Part shown: piece by piece, positions 42,119 through 51,593 of the stretch
Position numbering within the stretch: position 1 is the stretch's first letter
How the letters are laid out: every line of letters begins with the position of its first letter
From: an uncultured Burkholderiales bacterium
Lineage (GTDB): Bacteria; Pseudomonadota; Gammaproteobacteria; Burkholderiales; Burkholderiaceae_C
DNA length: 64,000 nucleotides
Assembly: GCA_903880855.1 (NCBI GenBank)
Contig: CAIRQX010000114.1
Span: 1-64,000, forward strand
Reading direction: 5' to 3'
Notes under the pieces: model-generated
The model's database searches: none
What the model saw: only the letters and a program-made list of their open reading frames with translations
Told to the model about the DNA's origin: nothing
Position numbers and translations under genes: made by a program

Positions 42119-43033
42119 TCAAGGCGAGAAGGGCTTGCCAAGCGAAGCAGGCATGTTAGCGCGTAACCACCTGGGATTTTGCGAGATAAGGCACAGCACC
42201 ACAATGGTAGATACATAGGGCAACATGCTTAAAAATTGGCTGGGAACGTCAACGCCTGAGGCCTGCAAATGAAACTGCAGCATGGTGACACCACCAAATA
42301 GGTATGCGCCCCACAACACCCGAGCAGGCCGCCAAGTGGCAAATGTTGTAAGGGCTAGGGCAATCCAGCCCTTACCAGCGATCATGCCTTCTACCCATAG
42401 CGGTGTGTAAATGATGGAGATGTAAGCACCCGATAAGCCACATAAGGCGCCACCAGCCATAACAGCAAGAAAACGGACTTTACGAACTGAAAATCCAAGC
42501 GCATGCGAAGAGTGGGGTGATTCACCCACAGCACGCAACACCAAGCCAAGCCGTGTGCGGTAGAGAAACCATGACAACCCAATGGCCAATGCTGCAGCAC
42601 CATAAACCAAGGGGTGTTGGCGAAACAAGGCAGTTCCGAGCCAGGGTATGTCGCTTAAAAATGGAACAACATATTGAACCCGTTCTGGTAATTTGGCTTG
42701 GACAAATGCCACACCCACAAATGCTGAAAATCCCGCTCCAAATAAACTCAATGCCAGACCTGTTGCATATTGGTTGGTATTCAAACAAATCACAAAAAAA
42801 CCAAAAATAACCGCCATCACAGCACCAGCTGTGATGCCTGCCATGAAGCCTAGTAAATCGTTACCAGTGACAGATACCGCAGCAAAACCGGCAATGGCCG
42901 CACACAGCATCATGCCCTCTGCACCCAGATTCACAATGCCCGCTTTTTCATTGATTAACAGTCCGAGAGACGCAAGTGCCAACACCGTACCTGCGTTCAA
43001 AGTGGCTGCTAAGAGAAGTGCGTAGGTTTCCAT
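42119..43033 (-). CDS. ABC transporter permease, simple sugar/nucleoside type
   Basis: This 304-residue membrane protein has about eight helices, of the BPD_transp_2 family. The start METYALLLAATL at 43033 overlaps the upstream permease stop (TGATG). GLLINEKAGIVNLGAEGMML is the diagnostic signature of this permease branch. It is partner of the permease at 43033-44124 and the ATPase at 44111-45655. Confidence 0.93.
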   Translation of the reverse strand: METYALLLAATLNAGTVLALASLGLLINEKAGIVNLGAEGMMLCAAIAGFAAVSVTGNDLLGFMAGITAGAVMAVIFGFFVICLNTNQYATGLALSLFGAGFSAFVGVAFVQAKLPERVQYVVPFLSDIPWLGTALFRQHPLVYGAAALAIGLSWFLYRTRLGLVLRAVGESPHSSHALGFSVRKVRFLAVMAGGALCGLSGAYISIIYTPLWVEGMIAGKGWIALALTTFATWRPARVLWGAYLFGGVTMLQFHLQASGVDVPSQFLSMLPYVSTIVVLCLISQNPRWLRANMPASLGKPFSP

Positions 43034-44124
43034 CAGCGTAACTCGGTATGTGTGGCGTGTATGGCTGTCATAGCGGTCCAACGGATGCGAAACAACAGCA
43101 AGGTGTCGCAAGCAAGCAGACTAAACAAGAGCAGTCCTTGGAATACGCCCGTCAAAGATCGCGGTAAACCAAGTCGCGACTGCGCTAACTCGCCACCGAT
43201 AAAAAACATACTCATCAATAGCGCAGATAACACCATGCCAAAAGGGTGAAGCCTACCTACAAAGGCCACGATGATGGCTGCAAAACCATAGCCTGCAGGA
43301 ACAAAAGGTGTGAGTTGTCTCAAAGGCCCCGCAACTTCGAATGCACCCGCCAATCCTGCACAACCACCGGATATCAACATGGCAATCCATAAAGCTCGGC
43401 GAGAAGAAAAGCCTGCATAGCGGGCAGCGTCTGGCGCTAACCCCCCAACTTGTAAAGCGAACCCTGCATGGGTACGAAACATAAATAGCCACAACGCAGC
43501 AGCACCAATGAGTGCCAATAGCGCTCCAATATTGACGCGGGTGCCTGCAATCAATTTTGGGATTTGAGTTACTGCATCAAATGTCTTAGTTTGTGGAAAG
43601 TTATAGCCCAATGGATCTTTCCAAGAGCCATACACCAGATAGTTCAAGAACATCACTGAGACATACACCAGCATCAAACTGACTAAGATTTCATTTGCGT
43701 TGAATGTGTCGCGAAGAAAAGCAGTGATACCCGCCCACACCATGCCACCCAACATACCAGCCAAAACCACCCATACCCAATAACCTGCATGGCTATCCAC
43801 TTCTGCCGTGAGGGCAACACCTGCCGCAAATATGGCGCCCATGACAAATTGCCCTTCGGCACCGATATTCCAAATATTGGATTTAAAGCAAACCGATAAA
43901 CCTAAAGCAATCAATAGCAACGGTGTAGCTTTGACAAGTAATTCAGATAAGGCGTAAACACTTTTAATCGGCTCCCAAAAAAACATGGACAAACCTTTGG
44001 TAGGTGAAATGCCCATGCCCATAAACAAGGCTGAATCCAATGCGCACGTAACAGCCAAGGCCAGCAAAGGAGAGGCATAACGCCAAATCACAGAGGCTTC
44101 TTGGCGGGCTTCAAGTCGTAGCAT
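43033..44124 (-). CDS. ABC transporter permease, simple sugar/nucleoside type
   Basis: This 363-residue permease has about nine or ten helices. SNIWNIGAEGQFVMGAIFAAGVAL is the family signature. The N-terminal 13 residues overlap the end of the ATPase gene (14 bases). It forms the channel as a heterodimer with the next permease. The pair resembles YufP/YufQ nucleoside importers, so a nucleoside-like ligand is one option. Confidence 0.92.
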   Translation of the reverse strand: MLRLEARQEASVIWRYASPLLALAVTCALDSALFMGMGISPTKGLSMFFWEPIKSVYALSELLVKATPLLLIALGLSVCFKSNIWNIGAEGQFVMGAIFAAGVALTAEVDSHAGYWVWVVLAGMLGGMVWAGITAFLRDTFNANEILVSLMLVYVSVMFLNYLVYGSWKDPLGYNFPQTKTFDAVTQIPKLIAGTRVNIGALLALIGAAALWLFMFRTHAGFALQVGGLAPDAARYAGFSSRRALWIAMLISGGCAGLAGAFEVAGPLRQLTPFVPAGYGFAAIIVAFVGRLHPFGMVLSALLMSMFFIGGELAQSRLGLPRSLTGVFQGLLLFSLLACDTLLLFRIRWTAMTAIHATHTELR

Positions 44125-45655
44125 CTTGTGTATTCCATAACCCGCTCATCCAAGTACCGATGGTCGAGACTTTTGCATGGGTTCTCGAGAGCGCGGGAGA
44201 TAACTTACCGTTTGCAATCACATGCAACTGATCTGAAAGCAAGAGCAATTCGTCGAGTTCTTCGCTCAACACAAGCACGGCACATCCTTGGTCGCGCAGT
44301 GCCATCAGTTCAGAGCGGATATTGGCTGCTGCAGATACATCTACGCCCCATGTAGGCTGCGACACAATTAAAAGCGCGGGGCGAGCATCGATTTCGCGAC
44401 CTATAAGAAATTTTTGTAAATTACCTCCAGATAAAGAACTCGCCAGTGCATGTGAACCAGAGGCTTTGACTCGGAAGTGGTCTATCAGTGCTTGTGCTTG
44501 TTTGTGTAGTGCGTAGTTGCTTATCCAGCCTATAAAACGCAAGAAACTCTTAGTTTGTAAAGATTCTTTTCGTGTGAGTAAAACATTACTCGCAAGGCTT
44601 AAGCTTGGCACTGCACCACGCCCCAAACGCTCTTCAGGTACAAAGTGCAAGCCCAGTGCACGTCTTTGCAATGGATTGAGGTGGCCAATATTTTGTCCCT
44701 GCAAGCCAATAGCACCCACTGGGGCACGCGTATCTTCACCAGAGAGTGCAAATAGCAATTCGCGTTGGCCATTGCCTGAAACACCGGCTATTCCAACGAT
44801 CTCACCTGCGTGGACTGATAAGTGGATGCCGTCAAGGTCTGTACCAAAGATATCTTCAGAGGCCAAGCACAAGTTATTCACGCTAAGTACCGCTTTGCCT
44901 GGTTGTGCAGGAGAGATCGAGAGGTCAGGTAATGTGCTGCCCACCATCAGTTCGCTCAGCGACGCATCGCTCTCGTGGCGTGGGTCACAAACTCCAGTGA
45001 CGCGCCCAAATCGCATGACCGTACATGCACTGCACAGGGTTCGAATTTCATGTAATTTATGGCTGATGTAAATTATGCTGCGACCCTCATCTGCCAATTG
45101 CCGCAAGACCAAAAAAAGCTTATCAACTGCCTGAGGGGTTAACACGGATGTGGGTTCATCCAAAATGAGTAATTGCGGATTTGTCAAAAGGGCACGAATA
45201 ATTTCAACGCGCTGCATCTCTCCAACACATAAGGTGTGAACGGGTCTATGGGGATCGATGTCTAAACCATATTGCGAAGCCACGCGAGAAATTTGCGCGA
45301 TCACTTCTTGTAAATTTTGTGTGTGATCTAGGCCTAACCAGACGTTCTCTGCAACGGTGAATGAATCAAAGAGACTGAAATGCTGAAACACCATGGCAAT
45401 GCCAAGTTGCTTGGCTTGCTTAGGATTTTGGATATTGATGGGTTGCCCGTTAAATTGAACCATTCCCGAATCAGGCTTCACCATACCAAATATGATTTTC
45501 ATCAAGGTGGATTTACCAGCCCCGTTTTCACCCAAGACAGCATGTATTTCACCGGGTTGAACAGTTAAAGACACATCGTCATTTGCCACAACGCCTGGAT
45601 AACGTTTGGAGATATGGGTAAGCGCGAGTCTTGCGGGCTGCATAGTTACTGTCAA
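44111..45655 (-). CDS. ABC transporter ATP-binding protein with two ATPase domains
   Basis: This 514-residue protein has two tandem nucleotide-binding domains. The first has GENGAGKST (about 45-53), VGEMQRVEIIRALL and LLILDEPTSVLTP. The second has GVSGNGQREL in place of a classic Walker A and LSGGNLQKFLIGREI. This degenerate second half is normal for the simple-sugar/nucleoside (RbsA/YufO) type. It is 40 bases after the DUF993 gene and is coupled to the first permease. Confidence 0.93.
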   Translation of the reverse strand: MTVTMQPARLALTHISKRYPGVVANDDVSLTVQPGEIHAVLGENGAGKSTLMKIIFGMVKPDSGMVQFNGQPINIQNPKQAKQLGIAMVFQHFSLFDSFTVAENVWLGLDHTQNLQEVIAQISRVASQYGLDIDPHRPVHTLCVGEMQRVEIIRALLTNPQLLILDEPTSVLTPQAVDKLFLVLRQLADEGRSIIYISHKLHEIRTLCSACTVMRFGRVTGVCDPRHESDASLSELMVGSTLPDLSISPAQPGKAVLSVNNLCLASEDIFGTDLDGIHLSVHAGEIVGIAGVSGNGQRELLFALSGEDTRAPVGAIGLQGQNIGHLNPLQRRALGLHFVPEERLGRGAVPSLSLASNVLLTRKESLQTKSFLRFIGWISNYALHKQAQALIDHFRVKASGSHALASSLSGGNLQKFLIGREIDARPALLIVSQPTWGVDVSAAANIRSELMALRDQGCAVLVLSEELDELLLLSDQLHVIANGKLSPALSRTHAKVSTIGTWMSGLWNTQDATT

Positions 45656-45695
45656 TGCGATATTTTGGGCTTCGCGATCAAAATCTTCTAAAAAT

Positions 45696-46868
45696 TTATG
45701 TGTGAATTTTCAAATACGACTGCATGCGGGCATGGGCGAGTTCTGGATTTATAAATAGGCCTGCTTTGTCAGCTAGGACAAAGAGATCGCATAAATGTTG
45801 CACAGAGCGTGCACTTTGTTGTCCACCCACCATTGAAAAATGTGATTGGTGTCCGTTGAGCCATGCCATGAATACCACGCCAGTCTTATAAAAACGGGTG
45901 GGTGCTTGAAAGATATGCCGCGAAAGCGCCAAAGTAGGTTCTAGAGTTTGAATAAATTTCTCAGAATTACCAAGAGCAAGTTGCTGTAGCGCATTGCTAG
46001 CCGTCGGAGCGATGGCATCAAAAATTCCAAGTAAGGCGTCACTTTGCTGGTGGACTGTTTCTGCACCAATGCCATCTCCAGCAATCAACTCGGGGTAATT
46101 GAAGTCATCACCCGTGTACATCCTCACGCCTGCCGGTAGACGTCTACGCATATTGATTTCACGGTGTTTGTCTAAAAGTGAAACTTTGATACCGTCTACT
46201 TTGTTTTTATAGGCGTGAATGATGTCGAGCGCAGTTTGTGTGGCCTTGTCTAAGTCTTGGTATCCCCAGTAGCCGTTCAATGCCGGGTCAAACATATCGC
46301 CCAACCAATGCAAAATGACGGGCTGCTTGGCTTGCGAAATGATGCGTGCATAGACTTTTTCATAGTCATCTGGACCTTTCGCAACTTTGACCAATGCGCG
46401 GCTTGCCATGATGATGAGCTTTCCCCCTAAAGCCTCTATCGCTTCCATTTGGTGTTCATAGGCGCGGATAACTTCGTCTAGTGATTTAACTTGGTCTGGC
46501 TCGAGATGGTCGGTGCCGCAACCTGACGCGACTAGCGCATTAGGAAATTCTTTGGCCGTATCTAAGGTGTGTTGAATTAACTCTAGCGAAGTAGGCCAAT
46601 CCAAACCCATGCCGCGTTGCGCTGTATCCATGGCCTCTGCCACACCAAAACCCAACGACCATAAGTAACGGCGATAGGCTAGGGTTGCTTCCCAATCTAA
46701 GGGTGTGGAAATCCAAGGGTCTGCCGCGGCAAGGGGGTTGGACACTACGTGGGCAGCTGAATAAACAATTCGGTTGAAACTAGGAGCCTCTTTGGGTATA
46801 GCTGTTGCTTTCGCCAACAATGTATAGCTATACGGATTGCCTAGGTTGTTGATTAATTGAATATCCAT
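45696..46868 (-). CDS. DUF993-family protein (aldolase-like TIM barrel)
   Basis: This 390-residue protein is recognisable as DUF993, a family distantly like dihydrodipicolinate synthase barrels. Notable segments are LDWEATLAYRRYLWSLGFGVAEAMDTAQRG, ALVASGCGTDHL, PVILHWLGDMFDPAL, VDGIKVSLLDKHREI (candidate Schiff-base lysine) and MYTGDDFNYPELI. Members usually sit beside Gfo/Idh dehydrogenases and sugar-phosphate-isomerase-like proteins, as here. A retro-aldol step on a keto-sugar or keto-cyclitol would fit, but I know of no proven reaction. Confidence 0.85.
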   Translation of the reverse strand: MDIQLINNLGNPYSYTLLAKATAIPKEAPSFNRIVYSAAHVVSNPLAAADPWISTPLDWEATLAYRRYLWSLGFGVAEAMDTAQRGMGLDWPTSLELIQHTLDTAKEFPNALVASGCGTDHLEPDQVKSLDEVIRAYEHQMEAIEALGGKLIIMASRALVKVAKGPDDYEKVYARIISQAKQPVILHWLGDMFDPALNGYWGYQDLDKATQTALDIIHAYKNKVDGIKVSLLDKHREINMRRRLPAGVRMYTGDDFNYPELIAGDGIGAETVHQQSDALLGIFDAIAPTASNALQQLALGNSEKFIQTLEPTLALSRHIFQAPTRFYKTGVVFMAWLNGHQSHFSMVGGQQSARSVQHLCDLFVLADKAGLFINPELAHARMQSYLKIHT

Positions 46869-46891
46869 TGATTTCTACAAGAACTTTTAAG

Positions 46892-47722
46892 TCATTTATT
46901 ATTTTCAATCAGCCCGTTCAAATACCCGATAGATTGCGCAGCGCAAGTGGGTCCGTCTGGTAAGTATTCAAATGGCTCGATAGCCAATTCGCCAATGTAG
47001 TTATTTGCCTTTAAGGCTTGCAAAATAGCGCCAAATTGCATTTCGCCTTGTCCTGGCCCTCTTCGATTTGGATCATTGAGTTGCACATGCGCAATATGTC
47101 CGGTTGGCATGTATTGATGAATTAACTCTGGAATAGATATGCTTTCAGTTAATCCAGCTGAACTTGTATCGAGCATAGTTTTAAGATGAGGGGAGCCAAT
47201 TTTTTCAACAATTTCAATAGCCTCTGACATCTTATTGATGATCGGCGTCTGGTCGATTGAAAGTGGTTCGATGCAATAAGTTACTTTAAATTCTTGTGCG
47301 CTACTGGAAGCGTATTCAAAAAATTCAATGGCCCGCGCTAGTGCATCTGCATGCGTTTGGCCAACTGAAACAAGACGTTGCTTTGGTGAGCCATGTACTA
47401 AATAATTTCCGCCAAATGCATGGCAGAGTTCGCATAATTTAGATGCAAAGCGCTTTGTTTTTTCAAATATTTCTTTATCGGGTGTAGTAATCGAAAGTCC
47501 AACTGGTTTAACTAGTAGCCAATGGAGCCCCGTAATAACAAGTCCCTCTTCTTGGGCAATTTTTCGAAAATTCTCCGCTTCTCGAACGGTTAATTTCTCT
47601 GGGTTGTCTGAAACGGTAAATGGGGCAATTTCTAGACCTTTGTAGCCCAAAGATCGCGCTAACTTACATTGCGCATCAAAAGGCAGAGGTTCAAGCACCT
47701 CATTACACAAAGATACTTTCAT
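46892..47722 (-). CDS. sugar phosphate isomerase/epimerase-like TIM-barrel protein
   Basis: This 276-residue protein is of the xylose isomerase-like barrel family. Metal-site residues are suggested by CIEPLS (Glu, about 150), MLDTSSAG (Asp), HVQLNDPNRRGPGQGEM and a final IEPFEY (Glu). Such proteins are 3-keto epimerases, isomerases or dehydratases on sugars and inosose-like rings. It is the first gene of the 38.9-47.7 kb set. The divergent Bug gene starts 122 bases away, so both promoters share that gap. Confidence 0.85.
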   Translation of the reverse strand: MKVSLCNEVLEPLPFDAQCKLARSLGYKGLEIAPFTVSDNPEKLTVREAENFRKIAQEEGLVITGLHWLLVKPVGLSITTPDKEIFEKTKRFASKLCELCHAFGGNYLVHGSPKQRLVSVGQTHADALARAIEFFEYASSSAQEFKVTYCIEPLSIDQTPIINKMSEAIEIVEKIGSPHLKTMLDTSSAGLTESISIPELIHQYMPTGHIAHVQLNDPNRRGPGQGEMQFGAILQALKANNYIGELAIEPFEYLPDGPTCAAQSIGYLNGLIENNK

Positions 47723-47844
47723 AAAGTTGAAAGAAACAGCTGGTTTATCTGTGACATGTGTATCAATTTAAAACACGGGTTTTCTCTAATGTTGCCCATG
47801 GTTCGTGATCCTAGAATGAATTTTTAGCCCCATATGGTTTCAAA

Positions 47845-48837
47845 ATGATCAAAATCTGTTTAACTTTCATCACAACAATTTTTTTGTCTGCCTCTGCATT
47901 TAGTCAGTGGAAGCCAAACAAGCCTATAAACATCATAGTTCCTTGGGCTGCTGGTGGTGTGACAGATCAGATGATTCGAATCACTGCAGGTGATCTTGAA
48001 GCTGAGCTGGGCCAAAAGATTATTGTTCTGAATCAGCCAGGTGCATCAGGATCTATTGGAACAAAAAACGCTTTAGAAGCACCAAAAGATGGTTATACCT
48101 GGACCTCTGGTGCTCCCAAAGATGTTGGCTCTTACAAAATCATGGGCATGCTGGACACAACATTGCAGGACTGGCATCTTTATTTGCATCTTGCTGTTCC
48201 AAGCATTATTAGTGTCCCTGCTAGCTCCCCATACAAAGATATGAAAGCTTTGCTGGACGCTATCAAAGCGCGTCCAAGTCAAATATCCATTGCAACTGCG
48301 GGCGTCAATTCGAGCGGACATACGGCTGCTGAGCAAATGGCCGCCTCATCTGGTATCAAATATAAACATGTAACTTACGATGGTGGAAATCCTGCAGTCA
48401 TAGCAACTGTTGCTGGCGAAACGGATGTGACCACCCAGTTATCAACTGAACAATCCGAAATGATCAAAGGTAAACGTTTACGTCCCTTGGCTGTTGTAGG
48501 CGATAAACCTATCGAGATTGAAGGTTACGGAAAAATCCCTCCTCTTTCTGACTTTATTCCTGGCTTTAAAGTCCCTGTGAGTTATTTTGGAATTTTCATT
48601 CCCAAGGGCGTTCCTCCCGAGGTCATAACAACACTTGACAAGATTTGGGCTGACAAAATCGCAAAATCTGAAGTAATTAAGAAATATGCCACCAGTCGTG
48701 GTGCCTTAATGGTTGTTTCTGCTGGTGCTGAAGCCCAAAAAATTTCCATGCCGGCTGTCGCTGATGCTGCTTGGCAAAAATTTGATGCTGGTCAGGCAAA
48801 AATTTCTCCCGCTACTGTAGGCATACCTAGGCCTTAA
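47845..48837 (+). CDS. tctC: tripartite tricarboxylate transporter receptor, TctC/Bug family
   Basis: This is a periplasmic receptor of 330 residues with signal peptide MIKICLTFITTIFLSASAFS. The ligand loops are INIIVPWAAGGVTDQMIR and NQPGASGSIGTKNA; KDGYTWTS follows. Unlike the other three Bug proteins in this window it is followed directly by TctB and TctA genes, making a full transporter. The ligand is not known. Confidence 0.92.
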   Translation: MIKICLTFITTIFLSASAFSQWKPNKPINIIVPWAAGGVTDQMIRITAGDLEAELGQKIIVLNQPGASGSIGTKNALEAPKDGYTWTSGAPKDVGSYKIMGMLDTTLQDWHLYLHLAVPSIISVPASSPYKDMKALLDAIKARPSQISIATAGVNSSGHTAAEQMAASSGIKYKHVTYDGGNPAVIATVAGETDVTTQLSTEQSEMIKGKRLRPLAVVGDKPIEIEGYGKIPPLSDFIPGFKVPVSYFGIFIPKGVPPEVITTLDKIWADKIAKSEVIKKYATSRGALMVVSAGAEAQKISMPAVADAAWQKFDAGQAKISPATVGIPRP

Positions 48838-48846
48838 GTAGTTCTT

Positions 48847-49410
48847 ATGAATACCAGCGATGTTTCTGACGAGAATAAAGAGGAATTGAGCGATATTTCA
48901 TCGGTATCACCGCTATCTGATTTTGTCTTTTCACTTTTTTGGATAGCCCTCGGCAGTTTGATCATGTTGGCGAGTTGGCAGATGGATCGATTAGAGGGGC
49001 AAGGATCTTCTCTGTACACTGCGCCGGGTTCTTATCCTGGTCTACTCGGTGGCATTCTGTTGATTTTGGGAGTGCTGCTTGCCGCTCGCTCTTTTAAAGC
49101 GGGCGGGCATAGGTTTGTGCAATTGGATTTACATGTATCGAAGATTCAGCTCGCCTCTTTTTTGCGTGTTGGAGTTTTTCTTGCATTTGCCCTAATCTAT
49201 TGCGTTGGTTTGATAGGACGTAGTGGAATCCCATTTTGGGTGGCAACATTTTTATTTGTAACTACTTTTATTATTTTATTTAATTGGCAGGCTATTTCTA
49301 GTGAAGGTTTTGTTAAGAAAGTGCTCGTGCTCGCTATTTCTATGGGTTTTGGCACATCTTTTGTAGTTAGTTATGTTTTTCAAGAACTTTTTTTAGTTCG
49401 TCTACCTTAA
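48847..49410 (+). CDS. tctB: tripartite tricarboxylate transporter small subunit, TctB family
   Basis: This 187-residue membrane protein has four hydrophobic helices at about 27-47, 60-80, 103-125 and 130-180 (the last broken in two). The N-terminal 25 residues are acidic and cytoplasmic. PGSYPGLLGGILLILGVLLA is the family-typical segment. It starts 9 bases after tctC and ends 9 bases before tctA. Confidence 0.9.
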   Translation: MNTSDVSDENKEELSDISSVSPLSDFVFSLFWIALGSLIMLASWQMDRLEGQGSSLYTAPGSYPGLLGGILLILGVLLAARSFKAGGHRFVQLDLHVSKIQLASFLRVGVFLAFALIYCVGLIGRSGIPFWVATFLFVTTFIILFNWQAISSEGFVKKVLVLAISMGFGTSFVVSYVFQELFLVRLP

Positions 49411-49419
49411 TGGTGAATT

Positions 49420-50916
49420 ATGTTTAGCGGATTGGTTGCCTTTGGTGAATCTATTGGCAATTTCTTAACGCCAGTTTCTTTGTTCTACGTATTTGCATCA
49501 ACGCTGGTGGGTCTAATTATTGGCGCGCTTCCTGGGCTAACTGCCACCATGGGACTTGCGTTGATGACGACATTAACCTTGAAGATGCCTTCTTCACAAG
49601 CCTTGCTTGTTTTGATATGCACCTACGTTGGTGCAATTTATGGAGGTTCCCGTTCTGCAATACTTTTAAATATTCCTGGTACGCCTGCATCTGCTGCTTC
49701 GTGTCTTGACGGATACGCCTTGGCGCGCCAAGGCCAAGCAGGCCGAGCGATGGGTATTGCAACAACAGGCTCGGTGCTTGGAACGCTCATTGGAATGTTT
49801 TTCCTTGCTTTGTTCACCCCTCTACTTGGTGAGGCGGCACTTAAGTTTGGAGCTTATGAGTTTTTTTGGCTGGCATTATTTGGAGTGCTTATATCGGGCA
49901 CTTTGACTGGTGATGATCCGATCAAAGGCTGGTTAGTTGGCCTGCTGGGTTTATTGGTTGCAACCGTGGGCCAAGAGAGTATTTATGCATATGAGCGCTT
50001 CAATTTCGGAATTAGAGACTTAGCAGGTGGTATTTCTCTTGTCCCCGCATTAGTTGGTGCTTTCGGCTTTGCTGAGCTATTGGTGATTATGAAAACCAGT
50101 CGGCCGACTGTAAAGATCAATCCATTTGACTCTGTCATTCCTAAGCTGGTAGACATCGTTACCCATTGGAAAACCATTTTGCGATCTGGATGTATTGGCA
50201 CTGCAATTGGTGTGATTCCGGGAGTTGGGGAGGATATTGCCGCTTGGAGTTCATACGCTGCAGCAAAACGTGCCAGCAATGAACCTGAGAAATTTGGTAA
50301 AGGTTCAATTGATGGACTGATGGCCGCTGAAACAGGCGATAACGCATGTGTGCCTGGTGCCGTTATACCCGTGCTTACGCTGGCTATTCCGGGTTCTGCA
50401 CCAGCGGCCGTTTTAATGGCTGCAATGCTCATTCATGGGGTACAGCCTGGGCCGATGATCATGGTGCAATCTCCACAATTTGTGTATGACGTTGTGGCGA
50501 TGATGATGTTTGCAACCTTGGGCATACTTTTCTATGGCCTAACTTTGACCAAACTCATGACCCGTGTCTTGCAAGTTCCTCAAACCTTGCTGGTGCCCGT
50601 AATTTTGGTTTTATGTACTGTGGGCTCTTTTGCAATAGCAGGCCGTCTTTTTGATATTTGGGTGATGTTGGGTTTTGGATTTATAGGATTTATTCTTCGG
50701 CAATTTAACTATCCCATGGCACCTTTGGTACTAGGAATTGTGTTGGGAGATTTGATGGAAAAAAATCTTCGTAGAGGGCTTGTGCTGTCTGACGGAAATA
50801 TAGAGCCATTTTTCACTCGCCCTATATCGCTAGTTATTTGGGTCACTATTGTTTTACTAATTGCTTTGAAGCTGGATCTTTTCTCGAAATTTACCAAGAA
50901 GGTATCTAGGACATGA
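49420..50916 (+). CDS. tctA: tripartite tricarboxylate transporter large subunit, TctA family
   Basis: This is the main permease, 498 residues and about twelve helices. Signatures are IIGALPGLTATMGLALM near the N-terminus and GGSRSAILLNIPGTPASAAS, mirrored in the second half by IGVIPGVGEDIAAW and ETGDNACVPGAVIPVL, the inverted repeat of this family. Its end overlaps the convergent 50906-51574 gene by 11 bases. Confidence 0.95.
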   Translation: MFSGLVAFGESIGNFLTPVSLFYVFASTLVGLIIGALPGLTATMGLALMTTLTLKMPSSQALLVLICTYVGAIYGGSRSAILLNIPGTPASAASCLDGYALARQGQAGRAMGIATTGSVLGTLIGMFFLALFTPLLGEAALKFGAYEFFWLALFGVLISGTLTGDDPIKGWLVGLLGLLVATVGQESIYAYERFNFGIRDLAGGISLVPALVGAFGFAELLVIMKTSRPTVKINPFDSVIPKLVDIVTHWKTILRSGCIGTAIGVIPGVGEDIAAWSSYAAAKRASNEPEKFGKGSIDGLMAAETGDNACVPGAVIPVLTLAIPGSAPAAVLMAAMLIHGVQPGPMIMVQSPQFVYDVVAMMMFATLGILFYGLTLTKLMTRVLQVPQTLLVPVILVLCTVGSFAIAGRLFDIWVMLGFGFIGFILRQFNYPMAPLVLGIVLGDLMEKNLRRGLVLSDGNIEPFFTRPISLVIWVTIVLLIALKLDLFSKFTKKVSRT

Positions 50917-51574
50917 TTCCTGTCTGCAGTGCATAAATACCTGTTGATGAATGCATCAGTTTCGGAATGTGCGCAGTGATTTTTGACAAGGCATGGCGCA
51001 ATGGAGCCTCTCCGCTAAAACTCTCAAGTAATAAGACCATATGAGGTTCATTTTGATCACCCGTGCGAACAGCGCGTTCAGCAGTGGGTAGTTGACTAGC
51101 GGTAGGAGTTGTTAGAACCAGACGCGCTCTGAGTAATTCGGCAAAGCACTGCTCTGGGCTGTTTGCCAAAGAATTTAGATACTCAGTCAATATTGTTAGA
51201 TCCTCCAATTCGGTAATTCGAATTGCGAGAATATGACCGCCATATCCTTTTTTTGAACCATACTCCCACATCACTTCGCCAGCTGCACGGCAGGTATGAC
51301 GAAATGCTGCAACGGTTTTGAGTGTCCAGGGTGTTGGATCATTTAATCTCTGAATATATGCGTCGCTTGTCAAAACCCCCGTGTTTTGCGTGACATAGGT
51401 TGTCAGGTATTGGGGGCTTGCATGTTCTCCATACCAGCGCTGCCCGCTTATAAATCCTGGTATCGAAACTCTTTCCGGAAGATGTTCAGACGAATGCCAT
51501 TGAACAAATTCATCGCGCATCTCTTCTTTGATATCGTTCCAAATAACGATCATTCCAGTACGTGAGTCGGACAT
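50906..51574 (-). CDS. uncharacterised protein with dimeric alpha/beta-barrel look
   Basis: This 222-residue protein has no signal or membrane segment. The pattern GMIVIWNDIKEEMRDEFVQWHSSEHLPERVSIPGFI, with WY and YLTTY strands after it, resembles the ferredoxin-like dimeric alpha/beta-barrel (EthD/DUF4286-like) repeated twice in the chain. Such proteins often bind small aromatic or polyketide-like molecules. It lies 19 bases after the OYE-type reductase gene, suggesting a shared pathway. Function unassigned. Confidence 0.65.
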   Translation of the reverse strand: MSDSRTGMIVIWNDIKEEMRDEFVQWHSSEHLPERVSIPGFISGQRWYGEHASPQYLTTYVTQNTGVLTSDAYIQRLNDPTPWTLKTVAAFRHTCRAAGEVMWEYGSKKGYGGHILAIRITELEDLTILTEYLNSLANSPEQCFAELLRARLVLTTPTASQLPTAERAVRTGDQNEPHMVLLLESFSGEAPLRHALSKITAHIPKLMHSSTGIYALQTGIMS

Positions 51575-51593
51575 AGCTTGATAATTTATATCG

